The notes under the pieces were generated by a model. The model did not search any database, was not told the origin of the DNA, and saw only the letters and a list, made by a program, of their open reading frames with translations. Positions 36,078 through 44,485 of a DNA stretch of 64,000 nt are shown one piece after another. Both the position numbers and the translations under genes were made by a program. This stretch comes from Acidimicrobiales bacterium (lineage in GTDB: Bacteria > Actinomycetota > Acidimicrobiia > Acidimicrobiales > MedAcidi-G1): NCBI GenBank assembly GCA_029245675.1, contig JAQWOV010000005.1, positions 1 to 64,000 of the forward strand. The letters run 5' to 3'. The stretch's first letter is position 1. The number at the start of each line of letters is the position of its first letter.

Positions 36078-37913
36078 GTGCATCTTGAATCAATCCAGAA
36101 CCCAGATGATCTCCGCTCTTTAACAGAAGAAGAGTTGAGTGCTTTAGCGGAAGAAATTCGCTCTGAAATAGTTGCTGTTATCGATCGAACCGGAGGCCAT
36201 ATTGGCTCAAACCTTGGGGTCGTGGAATTAACTATTGCATTGCATCGGGTATTTGATAGCCCTAATGACACTATTTTGTGGGATACCGGGCATCAATGTT
36301 ATGTCCACAAGCTACTTACTGGCAGAAAAGACCAATTTGCCCAATTGAGACAGCCTGAGGGAATTTCTGGTTACCCATCCCAAGCAGAATCTCCTCATGA
36401 TTGGATAGAGAATTCCCATGCATCGACAGTGCTTTCTTACGCTCATGGTCTTGCTACCGCCTTTAATGCCTCTAAAAATAATCGAAGGGTGATTGCAGTA
36501 ATCGGTGACGGAGCCATGACCGGCGGGATGGCTTTCGAAGGTCTCAACAACCTCGGTCATAGCGAGTTAGATGTCACCATTGTTCTAAACGATAACGGCC
36601 GCTCCTACGCCCCAACTGTAGGAAAACTGACTGAAAGTCTCATACGCATTCGATCTAATCCAACTTACATGAGACGGCAGCGCAGATTTGAAGAGTTAGC
36701 GGAAAAATTGCCTTGGGTTGGGGAAATATTTGAGCGAGGAATAAACGCAACTAAGGCAGCGATTAGAGAAATATTTGAACCAGCTGCTTTCTTTGAAACC
36801 TTGGGTGTCCATTACCTCGGCCCTTTCGATGGACATGACATCAACGAAGTAGAAGAAGCTCTTAAAAACGCTTCAGAGTTTGAAGGACCAGTCCTGGTAC
36901 ATGTGTTGACGCAAAAAGGGCGCGGATACGAACCCGCAGAAAGTGACCCAGTGAAACACATGCACGATACCTCGGGTATCAAACCAGGCAGTTACACGGA
37001 AGCCTTCACAGAAACTCTCATGAAAGAGGCTGAATCACGCAAAAACGTTGTGGCTCTTACTGCCGCTATGCCCGACTCCACTGGTCTGCTTCCCTTCATG
37101 GAACGTTTTCCTGATCGTTGTTTTGACGTAGGTATTGCCGAACAGCATGCTGTAACCGCTTCTGCTGGTATGGCTATGGGTGGTCTTCGACCAGTGGTCG
37201 CTCTTTATGCAACTTTCTTGACAAGAGCTATTGATCAAATAAATTTGGATGTAGCTCTTCATCGACTACCAGTAATCTTTTGTTTAGATCGAGCTGGAGT
37301 TACAGGTGATGACGGGCCTTCCCACCATGGTGTTTTGGACATGGTCTTGTTGACAAAAATTCCTGGAATGAAAGTATTTGCCCCCTCTTCTTATCAAGAA
37401 CTCCAACAGATGCTTCAGGATGCTTTTGAATACGATGATGGCCCCTGTGCTATTCGGTGGGCTAAAACTGCAGCGCCTCATGTTGATTGGTCTGAAGTTG
37501 GAAGCGGCCTCTCTGCTCGTTGCGTTAGCTCATCAGAGAATAACGATTCTCAAGTCTGTATTTTAGGGGCTGGAAAAATGCTTTCAGTTGCTATTGATGC
37601 TTCAAAACGGCTCGCCTCGGAAGGAATATCTTCAACAGTTTGGGATCCAAGACTAATTAGCCCATTAGATCAAGACATGATCAAGAATGCCGCTGAGCAC
37701 TCTTTAGTAATAACTATTGAAGATGGTTTCCGTCAAGGAGGATTTGGATCATTAGTACGTGACACGCTTGCAGGACTGTCCCCTGATACTCGAATTTCAG
37801 TCTTAGGGGTTCCCGTAGACCATCATCAACATGGAAATGCTGACGCCTTGCTGGCTTCTTTTGGTCTAGACGGAGAAGGCGTAGCCTCAACAATACGTCA
37901 AATTCTCAACTAA
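36078..37913 (+). CDS. dxs: 1-deoxy-D-xylulose-5-phosphate synthase
   Basis: The 611-residue thiamine-diphosphate enzyme has GHIGSNLGVVELT, GDGAMTGGMAFEGLN (diphosphate/Mg site) and GVTGDDGPSHHG in the pyrimidine domain. It condenses pyruvate and glyceraldehyde-3-phosphate in the first MEP step, feeding ispH at 9013. The start is GTG after GAGG. The gene is complete, but the GC-rich island begins right after its TAA. Confidence 0.96.
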   Translation: MHLESIQNPDDLRSLTEEELSALAEEIRSEIVAVIDRTGGHIGSNLGVVELTIALHRVFDSPNDTILWDTGHQCYVHKLLTGRKDQFAQLRQPEGISGYPSQAESPHDWIENSHASTVLSYAHGLATAFNASKNNRRVIAVIGDGAMTGGMAFEGLNNLGHSELDVTIVLNDNGRSYAPTVGKLTESLIRIRSNPTYMRRQRRFEELAEKLPWVGEIFERGINATKAAIREIFEPAAFFETLGVHYLGPFDGHDINEVEEALKNASEFEGPVLVHVLTQKGRGYEPAESDPVKHMHDTSGIKPGSYTEAFTETLMKEAESRKNVVALTAAMPDSTGLLPFMERFPDRCFDVGIAEQHAVTASAGMAMGGLRPVVALYATFLTRAIDQINLDVALHRLPVIFCLDRAGVTGDDGPSHHGVLDMVLLTKIPGMKVFAPSSYQELQQMLQDAFEYDDGPCAIRWAKTAAPHVDWSEVGSGLSARCVSSSENNDSQVCILGAGKMLSVAIDASKRLASEGISSTVWDPRLISPLDQDMIKNAAEHSLVITIEDGFRQGGFGSLVRDTLAGLSPDTRISVLGVPVDHHQHGNADALLASFGLDGEGVASTIRQILN

Positions 37914-37989
37914 GGACGATGCCCACTCGGTCGCCGTACACGATCCGGGCCCGCTCAAGGTGGTCACGGATGGTCATCGGTGTCTGCAT
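37906..37989 (-). pseudogene. Beheaded acyl-CoA ligase fragment cut at the dxs boundary
   Basis: The minus strand from ATG 37989 reads MQTPMTIRDHLERARIVYGD and on to about position 37917. This matches the first residues of AMP-forming acyl-CoA synthetases. It then runs into the dxs stop region and ends at 37906 after two unrelated residues. A GGGGGA ribosome site precedes the ATG. Only about 24 codons of a roughly 500-codon gene remain, so the break lies at the island edge. Confidence 0.75.
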
Positions 37990-38022
37990 GCGTCCCCCGG
38001 AGGTCATCACCGCCGTGCTCAG

Positions 38023-38051
38023 CTTGTTCCGTTCGGCCCGAACGGAACAAG
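38023..38051. promoter_or_regulatory. 29-bp palindrome between divergent island genes
   Basis: Perfect 13-bp arms (38023-38035 and 38039-38051, beginning CTTGTTCCGTTCG) flank a GCC centre. It lies between the divergent acyl-CoA ligase fragment and the S4 gene, where a TetR-like operator would sit. It could also act as a two-way terminator hairpin, though no T-run follows. Confidence 0.55.
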
Positions 38052-38079
38052 TGAAAGGGCAGCCTGCCACACTGACACC

Positions 38080-38456
38080 ATGGCTGTGCGCGTCGACAAG
38101 TGGTTGTGGGCGGTTCGAGTCTTCAAGACCCGTCGTCAGGCCACCGATGCCTGCACGGCAGGGCGGATCCGCATCAACGGCGACCTCGCCAAACCTGCGT
38201 CGAAGGTGAAGGTCGGCGACGTCGTCCAGGCCGCTCGACGCGACCGCATGATCATCTATGTCGCTCACGAACTGCTCGAGAAGCGGGTGTCGGCCCCGCT
38301 GGCGCCGCTGCGGTCGAGGACCGTTCGCCGCCACCGCCGAAGAAGCAGGATCATCTCGATCTCCCGGTGTTCGCCCAGCGCGACCGGGGCAGCGGTCGCC
38401 CGACGAAGAAGGACCGCCGGGCGATCGAGAAGCTGCGCGGCGAACGACGCAGGTGA
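38080..38456 (+). pseudogene. S4-domain RNA-binding protein (Hsp15-like), frameshifted
   Basis: From ATG 38080 the S4 domain is clear: VDKWLWAVRVFKTRRQATDA and RIRINGDLAKPASKVKVGD. Near 38300-38310 the family sequence passes to the -1 frame, continuing VEDRSPPPPKK to RAIEKLRGERRR and a TGA at 38456. One base appears missing around GCCCCGCTGGCGCC. The S4 core is intact, so the RNA-binding part could still be made. It could also be a sequencing error. Confidence 0.75.
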
Positions 38457-38465
38457 TCCGGCGGC

Positions 38466-39437
38466 TCAGCCCTCGCCGAACGAGGCGGCGAGTCGGACCC
38501 AGCCGTTAGCGAGGCTGACCTCGGGGGCCCAGTCCAATGCGCTGCGGGTCTCGCGCTGATCGAACCAGTGGGCGGTGGAGAGCTGCTCGGCCCCGAACGC
38601 GGTCATCGGCGGTTCGCCGTCGCGCCTGCTGCGCTCCCATACGGCCTCGGCAGCGGCGCCGCCGGCGATGGCAGCCCGGGCGGGCACGGTACGAGGCGAC
38701 CAGTCGACGCCCGCAGCGGCAGTGATCCGGGCGATGAGCTCGTTGACGGTTCGAGGCTCGCCATTCGACACGACGAAAGCCCGACTGCCGACTCCGGGGA
38801 GGGCATCGAGCGCAGCGAGCAGTGAGGTGGCGGCATTGTCGACCCAGGTCGTGTCGACGAGTGCCAGGCCCGAGCCGATCAACGGCATGCGGCCGTTGCG
38901 GGCTCGATCAACGATGCGGCCAATCAACTGGGTGTCGCCCGGCCCGATGACGAGATGGGGGCGAACCGCGACGACCGGCATCGTGGGGTCAGAGGCCGCG
39001 AGGACGGCCCGCTCGGCCATCGCTTTGGACACCGAGTAGTGGCCGCGGGCCTGCTCCGGGTCGGCCGGCGCAGCACCTTCGCCGCTGATCGACGAGCCGT
39101 CATGGGCGACCGACGGGCTCGAGACGTACACGAACCGCGACACGCCTGCGGCACGAGCTGCAGCGTGCACCGCAGCGGTGCCATCGACATTGATCGCCTC
39201 GAAATCGGCCCAGTCGCCGACCGGATCCACCTTCGCAGCAAGGTGGATCACTCCATCGACCCCTGCTATCGCAGCGTCGACGACGCCGGCATCGGTGACC
39301 GAGCCGAGGTGCTCGACCACCCGGTCGAAACCGCAGGGCGTGCGTTGTAACACGACGACGTCGTGGCCGGCGTCGAGCAGCCGGGCGACCGTGTGGCGGC
39401 CGAGCAGGCTGGTGGCACCGGTGACAAGCACCCTCAT
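38466..39437 (-). CDS. oleD: OleD-like 2-alkyl-3-oxoalkanoate reductase
   Basis: The 323-residue short-chain dehydrogenase-type epimerase/reductase has the Rossmann motif TGATSLLG (7-14) and the active-site YSVSK. OleD reduces the 2-alkyl-3-ketoacid made by OleA. It overlaps oleBC by four bases. The identity as OleD rests mainly on the oleA-oleBC context, since the fold is widespread. Confidence 0.85.
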   Translation of the reverse strand: MRVLVTGATSLLGRHTVARLLDAGHDVVVLQRTPCGFDRVVEHLGSVTDAGVVDAAIAGVDGVIHLAAKVDPVGDWADFEAINVDGTAAVHAAARAAGVSRFVYVSSPSVAHDGSSISGEGAAPADPEQARGHYSVSKAMAERAVLAASDPTMPVVAVRPHLVIGPGDTQLIGRIVDRARNGRMPLIGSGLALVDTTWVDNAATSLLAALDALPGVGSRAFVVSNGEPRTVNELIARITAAAGVDWSPRTVPARAAIAGGAAAEAVWERSRRDGEPPMTAFGAEQLSTAHWFDQRETRSALDWAPEVSLANGWVRLAASFGEG

Positions 39438-42037
39438 GGGTTACGAACCGATCCACCCTCGAGCACGCCGGTCGCCCAGTCGGCGAGGTGGGTGCGGTCG
39501 ATCTTGGAGTTGTGGCGGTGATCGACCGGAAGCGAAGGAACCTCGAGACAGGCCGCCACGTCGAGGCCGGTCGCCTCGGCGACCGCTGCACGGATCCGGT
39601 CGATGCGATCGAGCGAGCTCTGACGAGGGCGCCGACCGGCATCGCTCGTCTCTGCGATCACGACCACCACCTGGGCCCCGGCGGGTCCGACGCCGACGGC
39701 AGCCGACCGACGGATGCCGTCGAGCATGTCGACAGCCCGTTCGATCGGAGTCGGCGCAACCGGACCGGTCGCCGTGCGGATCACGTGGCCGGTTCGGCCA
39801 CCGATCCAGAGTCGGCCGTCGGCGTCGATCGTCCCGATATCGCCGGTGACGTGCGTGCCGTCGGCGGGAGAGGCGAGGTGCGTTGTGTGCCACAGGCGGT
39901 CGTAGCCGAGCTGCTGATGGGCGGCCCGCACCCGAACCTCGCCGAGCAAGCCCGGCTCGGAGGTGGGAAGACCGGTCGGTACACCGAGCTCGTCGAGTGG
40001 ATCGATGAGGAGCTCGACGCTGTCGACCGGCATCCCGACACACACCCCGAGGTGATGGAGCGCGTCGGGACCGAGCGACTCCAGCGAGACCAGGTCGATG
40101 TCGGCGACCGGCAGACATTCGGTCATGCCGTAGGGCGTGTGCGCCGCCGCGTTCGGAACGAGTCGATCGACTGCGGCCCGCAGCACGTGGCCGGGTACCG
40201 GCGCACCAGCTGAGAGCAGGAGACGGACATGGTCGAGCGCCGTGCGGTCGCGGGCGCCGAGCTCGTCGAGCGTTTCGAGCACGCTCAGGATCGCTGCCGG
40301 CGAGGCGAACACGAGCGAGGCGTCGACCGTCTCGACGGCGTCTAGCAGCGTTGCTGCGGTCAGGGTGCCAGGGGAGCTCACGTCCATGTCGGGCACAGTC
40401 GAGGGAATACCCATCGCCGGGCCGTACAGCGCAAACGGAGCGAACGCGGCGACGAGCGAATCGTCGGCCGAAATGTTGTACTGCTCGACCAGCGTGCGGA
40501 TCTGAGTATCGATGCGGGCAGCGCTGTAACGCACCCCCTTCGAGGGTCCGGTCGCTCCCGATGTGAACACCACCGCCGCCTCGGCGTCGGGATCGACCGC
40601 CGGCAGCGGCACGCTCGGCGCGTCCTGTAGCGACGCCAGGTCATACTCCACGCCGAGCAGTCGGCGGGCCACACGATGCGTCGGCTCGACGGCGATGCGG
40701 CGCCCCGGCCAGCGAAGCGTCCGCGCCGCGGCAAGCGCCCGCCGAATCCCGATCAGGTGGTTGGGGTGGGCGACCTTCATCGCCGCACCCATCTGGGCCG
40801 GGCCGAGCCCACCATCGATCAGCACGGGCACTGCGCCCATCCGCCAACAGGCGTACAGGGCGATGGCGAGATCGACGCCCGGCGGGATCATCACGGCCAC
40901 CCGATCGCCGACCTGCACGCCGCCAGTGCCGAAGAGCCCCTCGGCGGTGCGCTGCACCAGTTCGTCGAGCTCGCCGAACGTGACCGAGCGGCCGTCGGCA
41001 CCCATCTCATGGATCGCAATCCGATCGGCGATCGCCGGGTCTCGAAGCGCCGCAGTCAGGTCGACCGGCGCCGAAAGCGGTGGTGGCGTCTCATCGGCGC
41101 CGAGCGTCTGGAGCCAGTCGACGACGATCGAGGCGACGTCGGTGTCCTCGGAAACGAGATGCCCGGCCTTCGGGTGGCGGTGCACGTCGGCGTGGGGGAG
41201 CCGAGCCTCGAGATCGTGCAGATAGATGTCGGAGAACACCCGATCACCGGCACCCCAGACCAGCAGGGTCGGGACATCGCCTAGGCGGGCGAGCCCAGCA
41301 GCCACGGCGTCGAGCGCCGCCGCCGACGGATGGTCGGCTTCGAGCGGGATGTCCGCAACGAACTCGCCAATGGCCTTTCGGCGATCCGGCGTGTCGTACG
41401 GCGCCAGATAGCCGCGACGGATCTCGGCGGGGGTCCGAGGATTCGACAGCTCGAACATGCCCCGCAAGAACGCAGAGGTCTCGACCGTGACCTGCCCCAG
41501 CCACAACGGCCGTCGGGCGTTTCGGATCAGGGTCGGCGCCGACGACTCCGCCGGCTGATGCACTGCCGTGTTCGTGAGAACCAGACCTACGATGTCGAGG
41601 CCGTCGTGGTCCGCTTGGACATGCTGCAACCAACCCAAGGAGACTGGGCCGCCCCAGTCGTGAGCGACGACGACAACGTCGCCGCTGAGCTCGAGCTCGT
41701 CGGTGAGCGCCAACAGATCGGCGATGCGATCGCCCAGCCGACGTAGCTCACCAGAGCGCTCCGAGAAACCCATCTCGAGCTGATCCGGGGCGATCACCCG
41801 CACATCGTCGGGCACCGCGGCAGCCAGATGGCGCCATGTGTAGGACCAGGTCGGGTTGCCGTGCACCGCCAGAACGGTGAGCCGGGTGTCGGCGGTCGCG
41901 CCGGTATCGAGCAGATACCAGCGGCGGGTCACCCCTCGGTGATCGGGAGCGTCGACGAAAAGCGACCAGGAAGCGTCCCAGCCGTCGAGGTCTGCAGCCG
42001 GCAGCGGGCGCGAAGCCTGCGGCTCGGGGTTCACCAC
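39434..42037 (-). CDS. oleBC: OleBC fusion: beta-lactone decarboxylase plus beta-lactone synthetase
   Basis: The protein has 867 residues and two enzymes. The N-terminal part (about 1-325) is an alpha/beta hydrolase of the haloalkane dehalogenase type, with VHGNPTWSYTWR, the Asp nucleophile in HDWGG and a late GH (PKAGH); it fits OleB. The rest is an AMP-ligase-like domain with FTSGATGPSKG and TGDIGTIDADGRLW, fitting OleC. OleC closes a beta-lactone and OleB decarboxylates it to an olefin. OleBC fusions are known in actinobacteria. The start is GTG and overlaps the oleA stop. Confidence 0.92.
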   Translation of the reverse strand: MVNPEPQASRPLPAADLDGWDASWSLFVDAPDHRGVTRRWYLLDTGATADTRLTVLAVHGNPTWSYTWRHLAAAVPDDVRVIAPDQLEMGFSERSGELRRLGDRIADLLALTDELELSGDVVVVAHDWGGPVSLGWLQHVQADHDGLDIVGLVLTNTAVHQPAESSAPTLIRNARRPLWLGQVTVETSAFLRGMFELSNPRTPAEIRRGYLAPYDTPDRRKAIGEFVADIPLEADHPSAAALDAVAAGLARLGDVPTLLVWGAGDRVFSDIYLHDLEARLPHADVHRHPKAGHLVSEDTDVASIVVDWLQTLGADETPPPLSAPVDLTAALRDPAIADRIAIHEMGADGRSVTFGELDELVQRTAEGLFGTGGVQVGDRVAVMIPPGVDLAIALYACWRMGAVPVLIDGGLGPAQMGAAMKVAHPNHLIGIRRALAAARTLRWPGRRIAVEPTHRVARRLLGVEYDLASLQDAPSVPLPAVDPDAEAAVVFTSGATGPSKGVRYSAARIDTQIRTLVEQYNISADDSLVAAFAPFALYGPAMGIPSTVPDMDVSSPGTLTAATLLDAVETVDASLVFASPAAILSVLETLDELGARDRTALDHVRLLLSAGAPVPGHVLRAAVDRLVPNAAAHTPYGMTECLPVADIDLVSLESLGPDALHHLGVCVGMPVDSVELLIDPLDELGVPTGLPTSEPGLLGEVRVRAAHQQLGYDRLWHTTHLASPADGTHVTGDIGTIDADGRLWIGGRTGHVIRTATGPVAPTPIERAVDMLDGIRRSAAVGVGPAGAQVVVVIAETSDAGRRPRQSSLDRIDRIRAAVAEATGLDVAACLEVPSLPVDHRHNSKIDRTHLADWATGVLEGGSVRNP

Positions 42038-43074
42038 TCGATCTCGACAACCGCCGCGTTGATGCCCGAACCCATGCCCTGGAACATCACGCCGTCGCCT
42101 GGTTCGAGGGTGTCCTGCACGCTGGCGAGCGTGACGGGCATGGCGGCCGGACCCATGTTGCCGTACTCCGGGAAGCTCCGGACGACCCGATCACCATCGA
42201 TCCCGAGCGTGTCGATCACCGCCTGGGTGTGCACCGACGAGACCTGATGAAGGATGTAGTAGCGCATGTCGAACCACCCCTCCTTGTCGCCGGCGTCCTC
42301 CCACCCGAGCTTGGCGACCTCGGTGCCGGCTTCGAGCAGGCCGCGGGTGTCGGTGCGCATGCCCTCGAGCGAACCGACGCAAAGTTCGTGATACTGCGAC
42401 GCAGCCCGGAAGAAGCCACCCTTCACCCGGTGGCTGCCCGGGTTCTCCGAATGGCGGCCGATCACCATCGCCGCCGAACCCGAACCCAGGGTGAGGGTCG
42501 CGAAGTTCTCGAACAGATCCAAGATCGTCGCGTCTTCGGCGAGCAGCCTCTGGATGGTCGTCTCATGGATCTGGCGGGTGCCTTCGCCATCGACGACAAG
42601 GGCGTAATCGATCTGGCCGGTCTCAATCATCGAGCCTGCGATCTGAATGCCGTTGAGAAAGCCCAGGCACGCGTTCGAAATGTCGAAGTTCATGCAGGTC
42701 GACGGAAGCCGCAACAGGTCGTGCACGGTGACCGCGCTCGACGGCTCGAGCCGCTCACGGCACACGCTCGAATCGACCACCAGCCCGATGCGGCTTCGAT
42801 CGATACCCGAAGACGCGAGCGCCTTCTCGCCCGCCATCGCTGCCGCCTCCGTGAACGACACACCCTCGGGCCACTGGCGGTGCTGGCTGATACCGGAGAG
42901 CGACTCGAGCAGGCCCTTGGTCGCTCCCGTGCGCTCGTAGAACGGCGCCAGACGCTCATCAATCTCGGCCGAGGTTACGACCTCGGGCGCATCGCACGCC
43001 TCGACAGACACGATGGCGACATCGTCGAAACTGAAAGTGGCATTCCCAAGCACAGTCGGATTTTCCTGTCTCAC
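42031..43074 (-). CDS. oleA: OleA: head-to-head fatty acyl condensing enzyme
   Basis: The protein has about 347 residues of the thiolase/FabH superfamily. It has DISNACLGFLNG with the catalytic Cys, HQVSSVHT with His and EYGNMGPAAMP with Asn, all as in OleA, which joins two fatty acyl-CoAs. I start at GTG 43074, one base after the nfuA stop; an ATG at 43122 would lie inside nfuA. The first 10 residues look AT-richer than the rest, so the native start may have been lost at the island edge. Confidence 0.9.
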   Translation of the reverse strand: MRQENPTVLGNATFSFDDVAIVSVEACDAPEVVTSAEIDERLAPFYERTGATKGLLESLSGISQHRQWPEGVSFTEAAAMAGEKALASSGIDRSRIGLVVDSSVCRERLEPSSAVTVHDLLRLPSTCMNFDISNACLGFLNGIQIAGSMIETGQIDYALVVDGEGTRQIHETTIQRLLAEDATILDLFENFATLTLGSGSAAMVIGRHSENPGSHRVKGGFFRAASQYHELCVGSLEGMRTDTRGLLEAGTEVAKLGWEDAGDKEGWFDMRYYILHQVSSVHTQAVIDTLGIDGDRVVRSFPEYGNMGPAAMPVTLASVQDTLEPGDGVMFQGMGSGINAAVVEIEW

Positions 43075-43075
43075 C

Positions 43076-43720
43076 CTATGAATAAAAGGGGTTACTTCCC
43101 GAAGCGTGATCTGTGCTGTCAATAACTTCGGTTATTTCTGGGATTGCTTCAAGAATTGCTGCTTGAATTCCTTCTGTAAGCGTTGCTTGGCTCATAGCGC
43201 ATCCTTGGCAGCCTCCTCCCATAGTTATGTAGGCTTTTGAATCATCAACACCCATTAGAGTGGCAAACCCTCCATGAGAAGCAAGAGCCGGATTGATTCG
43301 CTGTTCCAATAACTGTTGTACCCGTTCAGGAATCTCTCCCGAAAGCTCTAGGTGCTCTATGTCCCCTAATGGATTCGGCCGATTTGGGTTTTTGATAACC
43401 AAGCCGCCCTGCGCTGAGTTAGATGGGAGATCTAGAGTCGCTCCAATAAGTCGACTTCGACTTTCTTCTGGAACTACTACAGTAAGCCCCTCTATCTCCC
43501 AAGATAAATCATCGTCGGCCAGATCATTTAAATTCAAGAAAGCCAGATCATAAGCGTAATCAGTCCCTTGGGTTCCGGTAACGGAAATACGAAGTGCTAA
43601 CTCCTCAGACTGCTCTTCTTCTGCTCTTACTTCTATAACTTTGGTCATTGCTTCCGAAGTGACGCTCATGACCGCACCTTCGGGAGATTCGATATTTACT
43701 TCTGTTGTAACTTCGCTCAT
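43076..43720 (-). CDS. nfuA: NfuA-like Fe-S cluster carrier
   Basis: The protein has about 214 residues. The N-terminal half resembles an A-type (IscA/HesB) domain without its cysteines, as in NfuA. The C-terminal half is a NifU domain with the cluster-binding CxxC (GGGCQGCAM). It carries 4Fe-4S clusters to targets such as IspH- or MoaA-type enzymes. The ATG at 43720 follows TAGACT by seven bases; GTG 43741 is a longer option. It ends at the island border. Confidence 0.88.
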   Translation of the reverse strand: MSEVTTEVNIESPEGAVMSVTSEAMTKVIEVRAEEEQSEELALRISVTGTQGTDYAYDLAFLNLNDLADDDLSWEIEGLTVVVPEESRSRLIGATLDLPSNSAQGGLVIKNPNRPNPLGDIEHLELSGEIPERVQQLLEQRINPALASHGGFATLMGVDDSKAYITMGGGCQGCAMSQATLTEGIQAAILEAIPEITEVIDSTDHASGSNPFYS

Positions 43721-43727
43721 ATTCATG

Positions 43728-43733
43728 AGTCTA
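43728..43733 (-). promoter_or_regulatory. Likely leaderless -10 box (nfuA)
   Basis: TAGACT ends 7 bases before the ATG at 43720. Confidence 0.4.
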
Positions 43734-43780
43734 TCGCTCACCTCTTATTGTGTGGTTCTTACACACTAAGTTATACATAT

Positions 43781-44485
43781 ATGAATGATTCTCCAGTCAC
43801 TATTGAAAACACAGAAAATGTTGCCACTGTTTTTTTAGACGATGGCAAAGCGAATGCGTTGGGCTATCAAGTAATTGATGCTCTCCTTGAAGCATTTGAC
43901 GAAGTGGAAGCTTCTGACGCAAATGCTCTCGTTCTTGCTGGTCGACCCGATAGATTCTCCGCAGGATTTGATCTTTCAGTCATGAATGAGGGCTCTGAAT
44001 CTGCTCGGGGAATGCTCACTAAAGGAGTGGATTTATTTCTTCGGATGTACATGTTTTCTCGTCCGGTTGTTGCCGCCTGTACCGGTCATGCAATTGCCGC
44101 TGGGTCTATTCTTTTGCTTTGTTCCGACCTCAGAGTCGGTTCGGAAGGAGATTTCAAAGTTGGATTACCAGAAGTGACCATAGGTATGGCGTTGCCGTTT
44201 TTCGCTACAGAGTTGGCGCGCGATCGTCTTTCGAAACGTCATTACACCAAAGCAACAGCGCTTGGATCAATGTATAGTCCTGAAGGTGCAGTCGATGCAG
44301 GATTCCTTGACGAAGTCGTTCCTCAAGAAAAAGTTATTTCTATCGCTCAAGAAAGAGCAAGGAGCCTTTCAGAAGTGGGACAAACAGCGTTGACTCGGAC
44401 AAGAGAAACGACTCGAGGTCAGATAGCTCGGACTATAAGAGAGAGTTTGAGCCAAGACCTTTCAAAATTTGATGTCAATACTTAA
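43781..44485 (+). CDS. Enoyl-CoA hydratase/isomerase (crotonase) family
   Basis: The protein has about 234 residues. RFSAGFDLS forms the oxyanion hole and GHAIAAGS with GLPEVTIGM are crotonase motifs. Its exact substrate is unknown. The ATG at 43781 is preferred to an earlier in-frame start at 43748, because TAAGTT lies 8 bases upstream and the conserved fold starts soon after. It overlaps hemH. Confidence 0.85.
   Translation: MNDSPVTIENTENVATVFLDDGKANALGYQVIDALLEAFDEVEASDANALVLAGRPDRFSAGFDLSVMNEGSESARGMLTKGVDLFLRMYMFSRPVVAACTGHAIAAGSILLLCSDLRVGSEGDFKVGLPEVTIGMALPFFATELARDRLSKRHYTKATALGSMYSPEGAVDAGFLDEVVPQEKVISIAQERARSLSEVGQTALTRTRETTRGQIARTIRESLSQDLSKFDVNT

Larger units (their letters stand above)
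37914..43075. mobile_element. GC-rich island with ole olefin genes
   Basis: From just after the dxs TAA to the nfuA stop, base composition changes abruptly (75% G+C in line 40561-40620 against 38% in line 44701-44760) and codons turn GC-ending. It holds an acyl-CoA ligase fragment, a frameshifted S4 gene, oleD, oleBC and oleA. No integrase, transposase, tRNA or flanking repeat is visible. Horizontal transfer by illegitimate or homologous recombination is the likely origin; an assembly artefact is the alternative. Confidence 0.75.

Noticed and set aside
38955-41746. Several long open frames opposite oleD and oleBC
   Set aside because: They are Arg/Pro/Gly-rich shadows caused by the high G+C; the minus-strand frames carry all known motifs.
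37914-43075. Integrative element with att sites
   Set aside because: No integrase, transposase, tRNA or matching direct repeats at the two borders could be seen, so only a transferred island is claimed.
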